Shown piece by piece: positions 40,183 to 47,906 of a DNA stretch of 64,000 nt; positions within the stretch are counted from its first letter, which is position 1; each line of letters starts with the position of its first letter. The notes beneath the pieces were generated by a model. The model was not told the origin of the DNA. It was given only the letters and a program-made list of their open reading frames with translations, and made no database searches. The DNA is from Alistipes sp. (GTDB lineage: Bacteria; Bacteroidota; Bacteroidia; Bacteroidales; Rikenellaceae), in contig JAITWH010000040.1 of NCBI GenBank assembly GCA_031285405.1, positions 23,414 through 87,413 of the forward strand, given 5' to 3'. The position numbers and the translations under genes were made by a program.

Positions 40183-41256
40183 ATGCTCAAACTGTTTCTG
40201 GCCCCCCTCTCTTGGATTTACGGCATGGCAATCGCCGTGAGGAACTGGCTGTACGACACAGATATCCGCAAGAGCGTGACGGTCGACGTGCCGGTGGTGT
40301 GCGTGGGCAACATCACCGTTGGCGGCACCGGCAAGACCCCCATGTGCGAGATGCTGATCGCCCACTTTCGCGAGACCTACAACGTGGGGCTGATATCGCT
40401 GGGCTACGGTCGCCGCACGAGGGGCTACCGCGAGGTGACGCCCGGCTCGGCTTACCGCAACGTGGGCGACGAACCCAAACAGATCAAGATCAACTACCCC
40501 GACACCATAGTGGCCGTGTGCAAGAATCGCGTGGCCGGCATCGAGCGCATGCTCAGGGAGCACCCCGAGGTGAACCTCATCATCATGGACGACGGTTTTC
40601 AGTACCGCCGCCTCGCCCCCAAGCTCAACATCGTGATGGTGGACTACACGCGCCCCATCGACAAGGACAAGTTGCTGCCGCTGGGGCGTCTGCGCGACCA
40701 GCGCAAGCAGATGCGGAGGGCCCACTACGTGGTGGTCACCAAGTGTCCGGCCGGCATGACTCCGCTCGACAGGCGTATCATTCGTAACAATCTGGAGCTG
40801 CTGCCATTTCAGAACCTCTCGTTCACGAGGGTGGTGACGGGAGCGCCCTACCCCGCCTTTCCCGACATCGCGGGGGAGAGGAAGGTGGGGGCGGGATCGC
40901 GGGTGGTGGCGATGGCGGGTCTGGGCAATCCCGAACCCTTTGTGAAGGGGCTGGCCGCGAAGTACGACCTGCGGGACGAGCTGCTGTGGGGCGACCATCA
41001 TCCGTATGTGACGCGCGACCTCACCCACATGAAGGAGTCGCTCGAAGATGCGGGGCCCGAGGCGGTGATCGTCACGACGGCCAAGGACGCGGTCAAGTTC
41101 GGCAACGGCGCCAAGATCGACCCCGAACTTCGCGCGCGGATATTCGTGCAGCCCATCACGATGGGTTTCATCGAGGAGACGAAGGAGAACTTTCTGAAGA
41201 AATTGACATACGATGTTGCAACGGATCAAAAAAACAGCCTCTTTTATTCAAGGTAA
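40183..41256 (+). CDS. lpxK: tetraacyldisaccharide 4'-kinase
   Basis: The 357-aa protein has the LpxK pattern. A short hydrophobic N-terminus (LAPLSWIYGMAIAVRNWLYD) is followed by the P-loop VGNITVGGTGKTP at about 43-55. SLGYGRRTRGY, VGDEPKQIK and the IIMDDGFQYRRL block with catalytic-site acidic residues come next. It phosphorylates the lipid A disaccharide precursor at the 4' position at the inner membrane face. The C-terminal domain contains AMAGLGNPEPF and the VIVTTAKDAVKF block. It overlaps the purine nucleoside phosphorylase gene by 44 bp. Confidence 0.95.
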   Translation: MLKLFLAPLSWIYGMAIAVRNWLYDTDIRKSVTVDVPVVCVGNITVGGTGKTPMCEMLIAHFRETYNVGLISLGYGRRTRGYREVTPGSAYRNVGDEPKQIKINYPDTIVAVCKNRVAGIERMLREHPEVNLIIMDDGFQYRRLAPKLNIVMVDYTRPIDKDKLLPLGRLRDQRKQMRRAHYVVVTKCPAGMTPLDRRIIRNNLELLPFQNLSFTRVVTGAPYPAFPDIAGERKVGAGSRVVAMAGLGNPEPFVKGLAAKYDLRDELLWGDHHPYVTRDLTHMKESLEDAGPEAVIVTTAKDAVKFGNGAKIDPELRARIFVQPITMGFIEETKENFLKKLTYDVATDQKNSLFYSR

Positions 41257-42064
41257 TGTTGCTGCTGTAACGGGAGGCGCTTTCGAGGAGCCCGAGGTGG
41301 GCATAATTTTAGGAACGGGTCTGGGAGGGCTTGTGGGCAGCATCGACATCGCGGCGTCGATAGATTACGCCGACATTCCCGACTTTCCGGTATCGACGGT
41401 CGAGGGGCACAGGGGGCGCATGGTCTTCGGGACGCTGGGCGGCAGGCGGGTCGTGGCGATGCAGGGGCGGTTTCACTACTACGAGGGCTACGAGCCGTGG
41501 CAGGTGGTGTTTCCGGTGCGGGTGATGAAGTTTCTGGGGGTGCGCACGCTGATGGTGTCGAACGCCGCCGGCGGAATAAATCCGAATTTTCGCGTGGGCG
41601 ACATCATGGTCATCACCGACCACATCAACCTGATACCCAATCCGCTCGTGGGTCCCAACATCGCCGAGCTTGGCCCGCGATTTCCCGACATGCACAACTG
41701 CTACGACGCCGAGCTGAGGGCCGTCGCCGAGAGGGTGGCCGAGGCCGAAGGGATCGCGTTGAGGCACGGGGTGTACGTGGGCGGCACGGGCCCGACCTTC
41801 GAGACGCAGGCCGAGTATCGCTACTTCGGGGCGATCGGGGGCGACGCGGCGGGCATGTCGACCACGCCCGAGGTGATCGCAGCGCGGCACATGGGACTCA
41901 CGGTCTTCGGCGCCTCGATCATCACCAACGCCGCATTCTCCGACGAGGCGGGCGACCATGAGGATGTGCAGCGGCAGGGTGCTCTTGCCGAGGCTAAGAT
42001 GACGGCGCTGTTTGCGGGGATCATCGGCGCCGGCCTTCCGGCAGCTTCGCACAAAACCATATAA
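41213..42064 (+). CDS. purine nucleoside phosphorylase
   Basis: The 283-aa protein is a trimeric-type PNP. It has the phosphate-binding IILGTGLGGL at about 31-40, EGHRGRMVFG, MQGRFHYYEGY, SNAAGGIN and HGVYVGGTGPTFETQAEYR with the purine-binding Glu. GGDAAGMSTTPEVIAARHMG and SIITNAA follow. It cleaves inosine or guanosine with phosphate for purine salvage. Its start lies inside lpxK, so the two are translationally linked, an uncommon pairing. The next gene begins 4 bp after its stop. Confidence 0.94.
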   Translation: MLQRIKKTASFIQGNVAAVTGGAFEEPEVGIILGTGLGGLVGSIDIAASIDYADIPDFPVSTVEGHRGRMVFGTLGGRRVVAMQGRFHYYEGYEPWQVVFPVRVMKFLGVRTLMVSNAAGGINPNFRVGDIMVITDHINLIPNPLVGPNIAELGPRFPDMHNCYDAELRAVAERVAEAEGIALRHGVYVGGTGPTFETQAEYRYFGAIGGDAAGMSTTPEVIAARHMGLTVFGASIITNAAFSDEAGDHEDVQRQGALAEAKMTALFAGIIGAGLPAASHKTI

Positions 42065-42067
42065 TAT

Positions 42068-43294
42068 ATGAAGTCGCCCGTTTTCGCCTGCCTTACCCTG
42101 CTTGTTTGTGGCTGTGTGGCGGGGAGCCTCATCGGCTGTGTGGGCGTGGCGACAGATGGTAGCGTGGCGACCCTCGACGTCGAAAAGGCGATCGACAACC
42201 CGAAGGCATTCGACCTCGCCGACATCGCTACCGACATCGAGTTTATTCCCCTCGACGACTCGAACCGCGATGGACTTCTCGGCGACATCCGCAAGATCGC
42301 CGAATCGAAGAGTGGCTTTTATGTAACTGACAAGGAGTGGAGTGCCCCTGTACGACAGTTTGACATGAGGGGCAATTTTGTCGGCACAAGGGGCCGAATC
42401 GGTCGTGGGCCGGACGAAGTGATTGAGATCAGCAACATGGCCGTGGACAGAGAGACGGATAATGTATATATATACGCCTCCGACGGAGGTTCAATGTTCT
42501 TGCTCGCGTACGATTCCGCAGGCGCTTTGTTTGCCCGTTACAATGGTGTGGGGCTGAATAATGGAGATTTGGTTTTTCATGACGGGTCGGTGGTAGTGCT
42601 GAAATTATCTCCTGACAATGGAGAAAATTCCACCATCGGCACAAGAGTTCCTCTGTTGGAGATGTTCTCTCCCGACCTGAAACGCGAGAGTACGATAGAT
42701 GCCGTCGACAAGGGGTCGGGGAAGAGGATTGTTGTGATTAGCCCATCGGGGCCTAACGACATTGGCTACATTGGCCCGGGAGGTAATGTTCCGGGCATTT
42801 TGTCGGACAGCGGCAAAACATTGATCGCGAAAGAGGAGCGTAGCGACACGGTGTTCTATTACAAAAACGGGGTATTGGAGCCGAGTTATATTCTCGAACT
42901 CGGGAGTCATGATCTCCCTTCCGGAGCATTTGGGATCAATCCCGTCGAGTCGGCGGGCGACAGCTATGCGGTGTTGAACATCTTCGAGAGCGACAGATAC
43001 CTCTTTGTACCGACACATAAATATAAAGACGATGCCGACGTTCAACTCGTTTTTGACCGCGCATCGGGCAACGGATTTTCGGCTGTCGGGGAGGATGGCG
43101 AGGTGGGGTTGTTTTTAGGCGGGGTGAGGTTCGTGCCCTGTTACATTCGTGACAACCGGTTGGTGGGATATATGCAGGCTCTCGACATTGTCGACAATCG
43201 CGACCGCATAACCCAACCCGAACTAAAAGTCCTCGCCGCGACGCTGAAAGAGGAGAGCAACCCAGTGATAGTAGTCGCCAAGCTGCGAAACTGA
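42068..43294 (+). CDS. 6-bladed beta-propeller lipoprotein
   Basis: The 408-aa protein starts 3 bp after the PNP stop. It has a signal with two possible Cys (GCVAGSLIGC, Cys15/16 area and Cys24). The body has the Bacteroidales 6-bladed beta-propeller pattern (PF17170-type): EFIPLDDSNRDGLLGDIRKI, GFYVTDKEW, VRQFDMRGNFVGTRGRIGRGPDEVIEI, NVYIYASDGG, and the LFARY strand. The family is common and abundant in gut Bacteroidales, with unknown ligands. Codon use is somewhat more AT-rich than neighbours. It is possibly co-transcribed with pnp. Confidence 0.8.
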   Translation: MKSPVFACLTLLVCGCVAGSLIGCVGVATDGSVATLDVEKAIDNPKAFDLADIATDIEFIPLDDSNRDGLLGDIRKIAESKSGFYVTDKEWSAPVRQFDMRGNFVGTRGRIGRGPDEVIEISNMAVDRETDNVYIYASDGGSMFLLAYDSAGALFARYNGVGLNNGDLVFHDGSVVVLKLSPDNGENSTIGTRVPLLEMFSPDLKRESTIDAVDKGSGKRIVVISPSGPNDIGYIGPGGNVPGILSDSGKTLIAKEERSDTVFYYKNGVLEPSYILELGSHDLPSGAFGINPVESAGDSYAVLNIFESDRYLFVPTHKYKDDADVQLVFDRASGNGFSAVGEDGEVGLFLGGVRFVPCYIRDNRLVGYMQALDIVDNRDRITQPELKVLAATLKEESNPVIVVAKLRN

Positions 43295-43332
43295 GCTGCC
43301 GAACTGAGAAAATAACCAAACACAACGAAGAT

Positions 43333-43869
43333 ATGATCAACAAGGTGATTTTAGTGGGGAACGTGGGTGCCGACCCCGAGATACGGACGCTCGAAACGGG
43401 CGTCAAGGTGGCGCGGGTGAGGCTCGCGACGACCGAACGGATTTTCAACCGTCAGACTCAGGAGACCAAAGAGCACACCGAATGGCACTCGGTGGTGCTG
43501 TGGCGCGGGCTGGCCGACGTGGCCGACAAATATGTGCGCAAAGGGTCGCAGATCTACATCGAGGGGCCCCTGCGATCCAACGAGTGGACAGACAAAGAGG
43601 GGATCAAACGCTACGGCGTCGAGATCGTTGCCAACGACCTTAAGCTGCTTGGGCGGCGTGGCGAGGGGGGCTCTTCTTCGGGCGGCTCTTCCGGCGGCTC
43701 GGGGGGTTCGGGTTATGGCGCCGGTGCTTCGGGCGCTTCGGGCGCTTCGGCAGGCGGCGCGGCAACGAACGCTTACCCCGCGGCAGGCGCAGGCGCAGCC
43801 CCGCAGCCGGCTGCGACTTCCGACCCCGACCCCATCCCCGTCGACGATCCCGACGACCTTCCTTTTTAA
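43333..43869 (+). CDS. ssb: single-stranded DNA-binding protein
   Basis: The 178-aa protein has an OB-fold at 1-112 (MINKVILVGNVGADPEIR, TEWHSVVLW, YVRKGSQIYIEGPLRSNEW). A long Gly/Ser/Ala-rich linker (about 113-160, with repeated GASGAS) leads to the acidic DDPDDLPF tip that recruits replication and repair proteins. It is a general replication SSB. The linker is unusually regular. It is followed directly by intergenic repeats. Confidence 0.95.
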   Translation: MINKVILVGNVGADPEIRTLETGVKVARVRLATTERIFNRQTQETKEHTEWHSVVLWRGLADVADKYVRKGSQIYIEGPLRSNEWTDKEGIKRYGVEIVANDLKLLGRRGEGGSSSGGSSGGSGGSGYGAGASGASGASAGGAATNAYPAAGAGAAPQPAATSDPDPIPVDDPDDLPF

Positions 43870-44140
43870 TTGAAAGTGGAAAATTGAAAATTGAAAGTGG
43901 CCGCAACGGCGGCAGCGATTTTAGCTACGCAGAATTTTAGTTGAAGGTTTAAAGTCACGTCATTGCGAGGGTTGTAAAACCCGAAGCAATCCAGATCGGA
44001 GTGCCAACGGCAATTGTGGCTACACGAGATACTTGATTGCTTCGTCGCCTGTGGCTCCTCGCAATGACGACGGCTTCTCTGCCAAAAAATGTACTGCGTA
44101 GCCCATTTTCAATTTTCAATTTTCAATTTTCAATTTTTTT
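43866..44140. repeat. intergenic composite repeats with nested palindrome
   Basis: The 360-bp gap between ssb and the MFS gene holds no gene. It starts with AATTGAAAATTGAAAG modules (to about 43900), then GCCGCAACGGCGGCAGCG (43898-43915). A nested palindrome follows (43958-44069): CGTCATTGCGAG/CTCGCAATGACG outside and CGAAGCAATC/GATTGCTTCG inside. It ends with five TTTTCAATT units (44105-44138). Confidence 0.75.
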
Positions 44141-44143
44141 CAC

Positions 44144-44151
44144 TATCTTTG
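44144..44151 (+). promoter_or_regulatory. -7 box for MFS/ROK operon
   Basis: TATCTTTG at the edge of the repeat tract lies 80 bp before the MFS start. No TTTG is at the right distance because the repeat tract (TTTTCAATT) occupies the -33 position. Confidence 0.45.
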
Positions 44152-44230
44152 GCTTCGTCAAAAAGTCGGTAACACGGCTTTTGAGGTACTTGAATTATCC
44201 TTTAACTAATACTAAAACTCTACTAACACT

Positions 44231-45511
44231 ATGACAACACAACAAAAACAGGGCAACATCGTGGGGATCGTCACAATGATCTTCCTGTTCGGTATGGTCG
44301 CGTTCGTGACCAATCTTGCCGCGCCGATCGGCGTGATCTGGAAAAGCAATCCCGACTTCTCTAACCTCGGCATGTTGGGCAACATGATGAACTTTTTGGC
44401 CTATCTGGTGATGGGTATTCCGGCGGGCAAGCTGCTCACCAAGATCGGTTACAAGAAGACGGCACTTGGCGCCATCGCCGTCGGTTTGGTGGGTGTGTTC
44501 GTTCAGTACCTTTCGGGTATGACGGGCGACGCCGGATTTTATGTATATCTGACCGGAGCGTTCATCGCCGGTATCTGCGTTTGTATGCTCAACACGGTTG
44601 TCAACCCCATGCTCAACACCTTGGGCGGCGGCGGCAACAAGGGCAACCAGTTTATCCAGATCGGCGGTTCGTTCAACTCGCTGATGGCCACGCTGACCCC
44701 CATGATGGTGGGCGCGATGATCGGTGAAGCCTCCAAGGCAGCTATCGGCGACGTCAACACGCTGCTCTACATTGCTATGGGTGTGTTCGCCGTGACTTTC
44801 GTTGCGCTGCTGTTCATCCCGATCACCGAGATTCACAAGGCCGAGAACGTGGTGTACGAAAAGAGCCCGTGGGCGTTCCGTCACTTCGTGATGGGTGCCA
44901 TCGCAATTTTTGTGTACGTTGGTGTCGAGGTTGGTATACCTTATATATTAATGTTCTTCCTGGCCGACGGTTCGGCAGCCGGCGCGGGCCTTCCCGCCGC
45001 CACCGCCGCCGCCACCGCGGGCTTCGTCGCGGGAACCTACTGGTTCATGATGATGATCGGCCGCTTCGTGGGCAGCGCCATCGGCGCCAAGGTGTCGAGC
45101 AAGGCGATGATGTCGTTCACCACCCTGATCGCCATCGTGCTTGTCATCGCGGCTATCTTCTCGACCGGTGTTCAGGCTTCGATGCCTGTCTTCACCGGCA
45201 GCTCGTTCTCGATGGCTCAGGTTCCTCTGAGTGCAGTGTTGTTGGTGTTGTGCGGTCTGTGCACCTCGGTTATGTGGGGCGCGATCTTCAACCTTGCGAC
45301 CGAAGGGCTGGGTAAGTATGTGCCCCTCGCCTCGGGTATCTTCATGATGATGGTTGTGGGCGGCGGTGTTCTTCCGTTCCTTCAGGAGCAGTTGGCCTAC
45401 GCCACGAGCTACATGACGAGCTACTGGCTGGTGGTTGCCGGCATCGGATACATGCTCTTCTTCGCGCTGGTCGGTTCGAAAAACGTTAACAAAGATATCA
45501 AGATAGACTAA
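44231..45511 (+). CDS. MFS sugar transporter, FucP/glucose-galactose type
   Basis: The 426-aa protein has about twelve membrane helices. The MMNFLAYLVMGIPAGKLLTKIGYKK loop between helices 2 and 3 is the MFS signature, and GAFIAGICVCMLNTVVNPMLNTLGGG matches the FHS (fucose/glucose/galactose:H+ symporter) group. A VTFVALLFIPI helix and a mid-loop (EIHKAENVVYEKSPW) follow. The gene is 21 bp upstream of a ROK kinase, so the pair likely imports and phosphorylates a hexose such as glucose. Substrate is inference. No TonB-dependent receptor is adjacent. Confidence 0.85.
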   Translation: MTTQQKQGNIVGIVTMIFLFGMVAFVTNLAAPIGVIWKSNPDFSNLGMLGNMMNFLAYLVMGIPAGKLLTKIGYKKTALGAIAVGLVGVFVQYLSGMTGDAGFYVYLTGAFIAGICVCMLNTVVNPMLNTLGGGGNKGNQFIQIGGSFNSLMATLTPMMVGAMIGEASKAAIGDVNTLLYIAMGVFAVTFVALLFIPITEIHKAENVVYEKSPWAFRHFVMGAIAIFVYVGVEVGIPYILMFFLADGSAAGAGLPAATAAATAGFVAGTYWFMMMIGRFVGSAIGAKVSSKAMMSFTTLIAIVLVIAAIFSTGVQASMPVFTGSSFSMAQVPLSAVLLVLCGLCTSVMWGAIFNLATEGLGKYVPLASGIFMMMVVGGGVLPFLQEQLAYATSYMTSYWLVVAGIGYMLFFALVGSKNVNKDIKID

Positions 45512-45532
45512 CCACTCTACAAGTAAAAATTC

Positions 45533-46492
45533 ATGGACAAGAAATATGTGATCGGGGTCGACATAGGCGGCCAGACCTCAAAATTGGGCGTGGTTGACGC
45601 TCGCGGCAATGTGTTGGCTCAGAGCGTGATCCGCACCGACACGCACGAAGATGTGAACATGTACATCAAAGACCTCGGCGACGCCATTCGCGCCCTCGCC
45701 GCACAGGTCGACGGCGGCATGAACTCGGTTCGCGGCGTGGGTATGGGTGTGCCCAACGGCAACTACTATCGCGGCACAATCGAGTTTGCCCCCAACCTCA
45801 AGTGGAACGGTGTGATTCCGTTGGCCGACCTTGTGAGCAAGGAGATCGGTCTTCCGGTGGCGCTGACGAACGACGCCAACGCCGCCGCGGTGGGTGAGAT
45901 GACCTACGGCGCGGCGCGCGGCATGAAGGACTTCATCATGATCACGCTCGGCACGGGCGTGGGCAGCGGCATCGTCATCGGCGGCAACGTGGTGTATGGC
46001 CACGACGGATTCGCGGGCGAGCTGGGCCACACCACGCAGGTGAGAACCAACGGACGCCAGTGCGCGTGCGGCAAGGTGGGATGTCTGGAGGCCTACGCGT
46101 CGGCGATCGGCGTTGCGCGCACGGCTCGCGAGATTCTCGAAACGAGCGACTCGAAGACCTCGCTGAGAGATCTGGCCTGGGACAAGATCTCGTCGAAAGA
46201 GGTTGCCGAGGCGGCCTCCAAGGGCGACCAGGTGGCTGTCGACATCTTCAACTTCACGGGCAACATGTTGGGTGCGGCGCTGGCCGACTTCGTGGCGTTC
46301 TCGTCGCCCGAGGCGATCATCCTGTTCGGCGGTCTGACCAAGGCCGGCGACCTGATCAAAAAGCCGGTCGTCGAGGGGCTCAACAACAACCTGATGAAGC
46401 TGTGGAAGGGGAAAATTCCCGTCGAGTTCTCGCAACTCAAAGAGTCCGACGCCGCCATCCTTGGTGCCAGCGCGTTGGCCTGGGAGCTCTAA
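45533..46492 (+). CDS. ROK-family sugar kinase (glucokinase-like)
   Basis: The 319-aa protein has a phosphate-binding motif GVDIGGQTSKLGVVD at its start. The catalytic-region NDANAAAVGEMTYGAARGM and LGTGVGSGIVIGG follow. The ROK Zn site is CACGKVGCLEAYAS with a preceding GHTTQ His. It probably converts glucose to glucose-6-phosphate; other ROK substrates (N-acetylated hexosamines) cannot be excluded. It follows the MFS transporter in one operon and ends at a terminator. Confidence 0.9.
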   Translation: MDKKYVIGVDIGGQTSKLGVVDARGNVLAQSVIRTDTHEDVNMYIKDLGDAIRALAAQVDGGMNSVRGVGMGVPNGNYYRGTIEFAPNLKWNGVIPLADLVSKEIGLPVALTNDANAAAVGEMTYGAARGMKDFIMITLGTGVGSGIVIGGNVVYGHDGFAGELGHTTQVRTNGRQCACGKVGCLEAYASAIGVARTAREILETSDSKTSLRDLAWDKISSKEVAEAASKGDQVAVDIFNFTGNMLGAALADFVAFSSPEAIILFGGLTKAGDLIKKPVVEGLNNNLMKLWKGKIPVEFSQLKESDAAILGASALAWEL

Positions 46493-46510
46493 AGCTATCA
46501 TATTCAAGTA

Positions 46511-46541
46511 AAGGGAGGGGGCCTGTGGGCTCCCTTCTTTT
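46511..46541 (+). terminator. terminator after ROK kinase
   Basis: AAGGGAG (46511-46517) pairs with CTCCCTT (46530-46536), then CTTTTATT. It separates the plus-strand operon from the converging CapA-like gene. Confidence 0.7.
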
Positions 46542-46568
46542 ATTATAGGTATAGGATGAGGAGGTGAC

Positions 46569-47891
46569 TTACTCCAGCTCACGGAACGACAGCGAGTCGG
46601 CAAGAAGAGCGCGGGTGGAGAGCGCAAAGCGTTTTGCGGCGGGGTCGTCGAAAGTGTCGATAGCGCTGAGGGAGTCGATGGCGGAGGCGGGAAGAATTTC
46701 ATAGCGGCGGACGCCATCGAGAACGGGAGTGTGAACCCACGCAAGCCGCCAACCCAGATCGTAACTCGCAGACTTAGAACCTGATCGCTCTGCAGTCGCA
46801 GAGGAGGCAGGGTCGCGCGAATCGACGGTTCGGGTCACGGTAATGTCGGCGACGATGCCGCCGTCGGTGCCCGGCACGCGCTGATTGGAGACAAAATTGC
46901 CCAACGAGTAGTAGACCCCGCCCGTCAGCGTGCGCTCCGAAAACGAGGAGTCGGCCCCCGAGGAACCCAAGGAGTCGGCCACGGGATAATCCCCCCAAAA
47001 ACCCTCCACCGGCTCCACAACATGAGGATGCCCACCGATGATAAGGTCGGCGCCGCGGGCACGCGTCCACGCCGCGAGCGAACGTTGCGCGGCAGTCGGG
47101 CGCGTGCGATACTCCTCGCCCCAGTGATACGAAACGACCACGCAGTCGAACTCGCCCGCCCGCGCCTCAGCAAGGTCGCGCGCGATGACGGCGGTGTCGA
47201 TCGTGTTGACGATCATTCCGCGCGGCACGGCCAGCCCGTTGGTGCCGTAGGTGTAGGCCAGCAGCGCGAATCGCAGCCCTCCGGCACTGAACCTCAGCGG
47301 GTTGCGCGCACGCCGATCGGCCGAGTCGAGGAACGCCCCCGTGTGTCGCAACCCGGCGCTGTCGAGCAGCGCGAGCGTCGCGCGGATACCCTCGGCGCCG
47401 CGGTCGCAGATGTGGTTGTTGGCCGTCGTGACGATGTCGATGCCCGCCCCTCGCAGAGCGAAAGCCAACTCGGCCGGCGCCGCGAACCGCGGATAGCCTG
47501 TGTAGGGTGGCGCGGCGCGCAGAGTCGTTTCGAGGTTGGCGACGGCGACGTGGGCCTGCTCGAAAATCGGCCGAAAGTGGCGGAAGGTTCGAGCGTAGTC
47601 GTAAGTTTCTGACGTCGCTTCGGGAGAAGTTTCTGGCGTCGCGGGCGCGGCGTTCGCAGCAGCGGCCGTAGCGGCGCGTGAAGCATCAATCGCATCGGCG
47701 CGCGCGGCGGCGACCTGCGGGGCGTGCGACATCACGTCGCCGGCGAACATCAGGCGCGCCGTCAGGGTGACTGGCCCAGGCTCGCCCCCCGACTCATCAC
47801 CCGAGCCAGTTCTCGAAGGCGACGACACACATCCCCCCGCCAACCCCGCAATCGACAGAAGACAAAAAACCATATGTAACACGCGCCGCAT
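46569..47891 (-). CDS. CapA-family metallophosphoesterase-like lipoprotein
   Basis: The 440-aa lipoprotein (Cys21 after AGG) has the CapA/PgsA pattern. It shows LMFAGDVMSHAPQ, AVANLETTL, TTANNHICDRGAEG, GLRHTGAF and VVVSYHWGEEY. Near residue 285 it has ADLIIGGHPHVVEPVE. These acidic and His residues form a calcineurin-like dinuclear site. The family occurs in poly-glutamate capsule synthesis and also widely in Bacteroidetes with unknown substrate. A Ala/Thr/Ser-rich insert (about 70-95) is unusual. The gene follows the GH2-like gene by 15 bp, probably in one operon. Confidence 0.85.
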   Translation of the reverse strand: MRRVLHMVFCLLSIAGLAGGCVSSPSRTGSGDESGGEPGPVTLTARLMFAGDVMSHAPQVAAARADAIDASRAATAAAANAAPATPETSPEATSETYDYARTFRHFRPIFEQAHVAVANLETTLRAAPPYTGYPRFAAPAELAFALRGAGIDIVTTANNHICDRGAEGIRATLALLDSAGLRHTGAFLDSADRRARNPLRFSAGGLRFALLAYTYGTNGLAVPRGMIVNTIDTAVIARDLAEARAGEFDCVVVSYHWGEEYRTRPTAAQRSLAAWTRARGADLIIGGHPHVVEPVEGFWGDYPVADSLGSSGADSSFSERTLTGGVYYSLGNFVSNQRVPGTDGGIVADITVTRTVDSRDPASSATAERSGSKSASYDLGWRLAWVHTPVLDGVRRYEILPASAIDSLSAIDTFDDPAAKRFALSTRALLADSLSFRELE

Positions 47892-47906
47892 AATAAAAAA
47901 GTCGAA

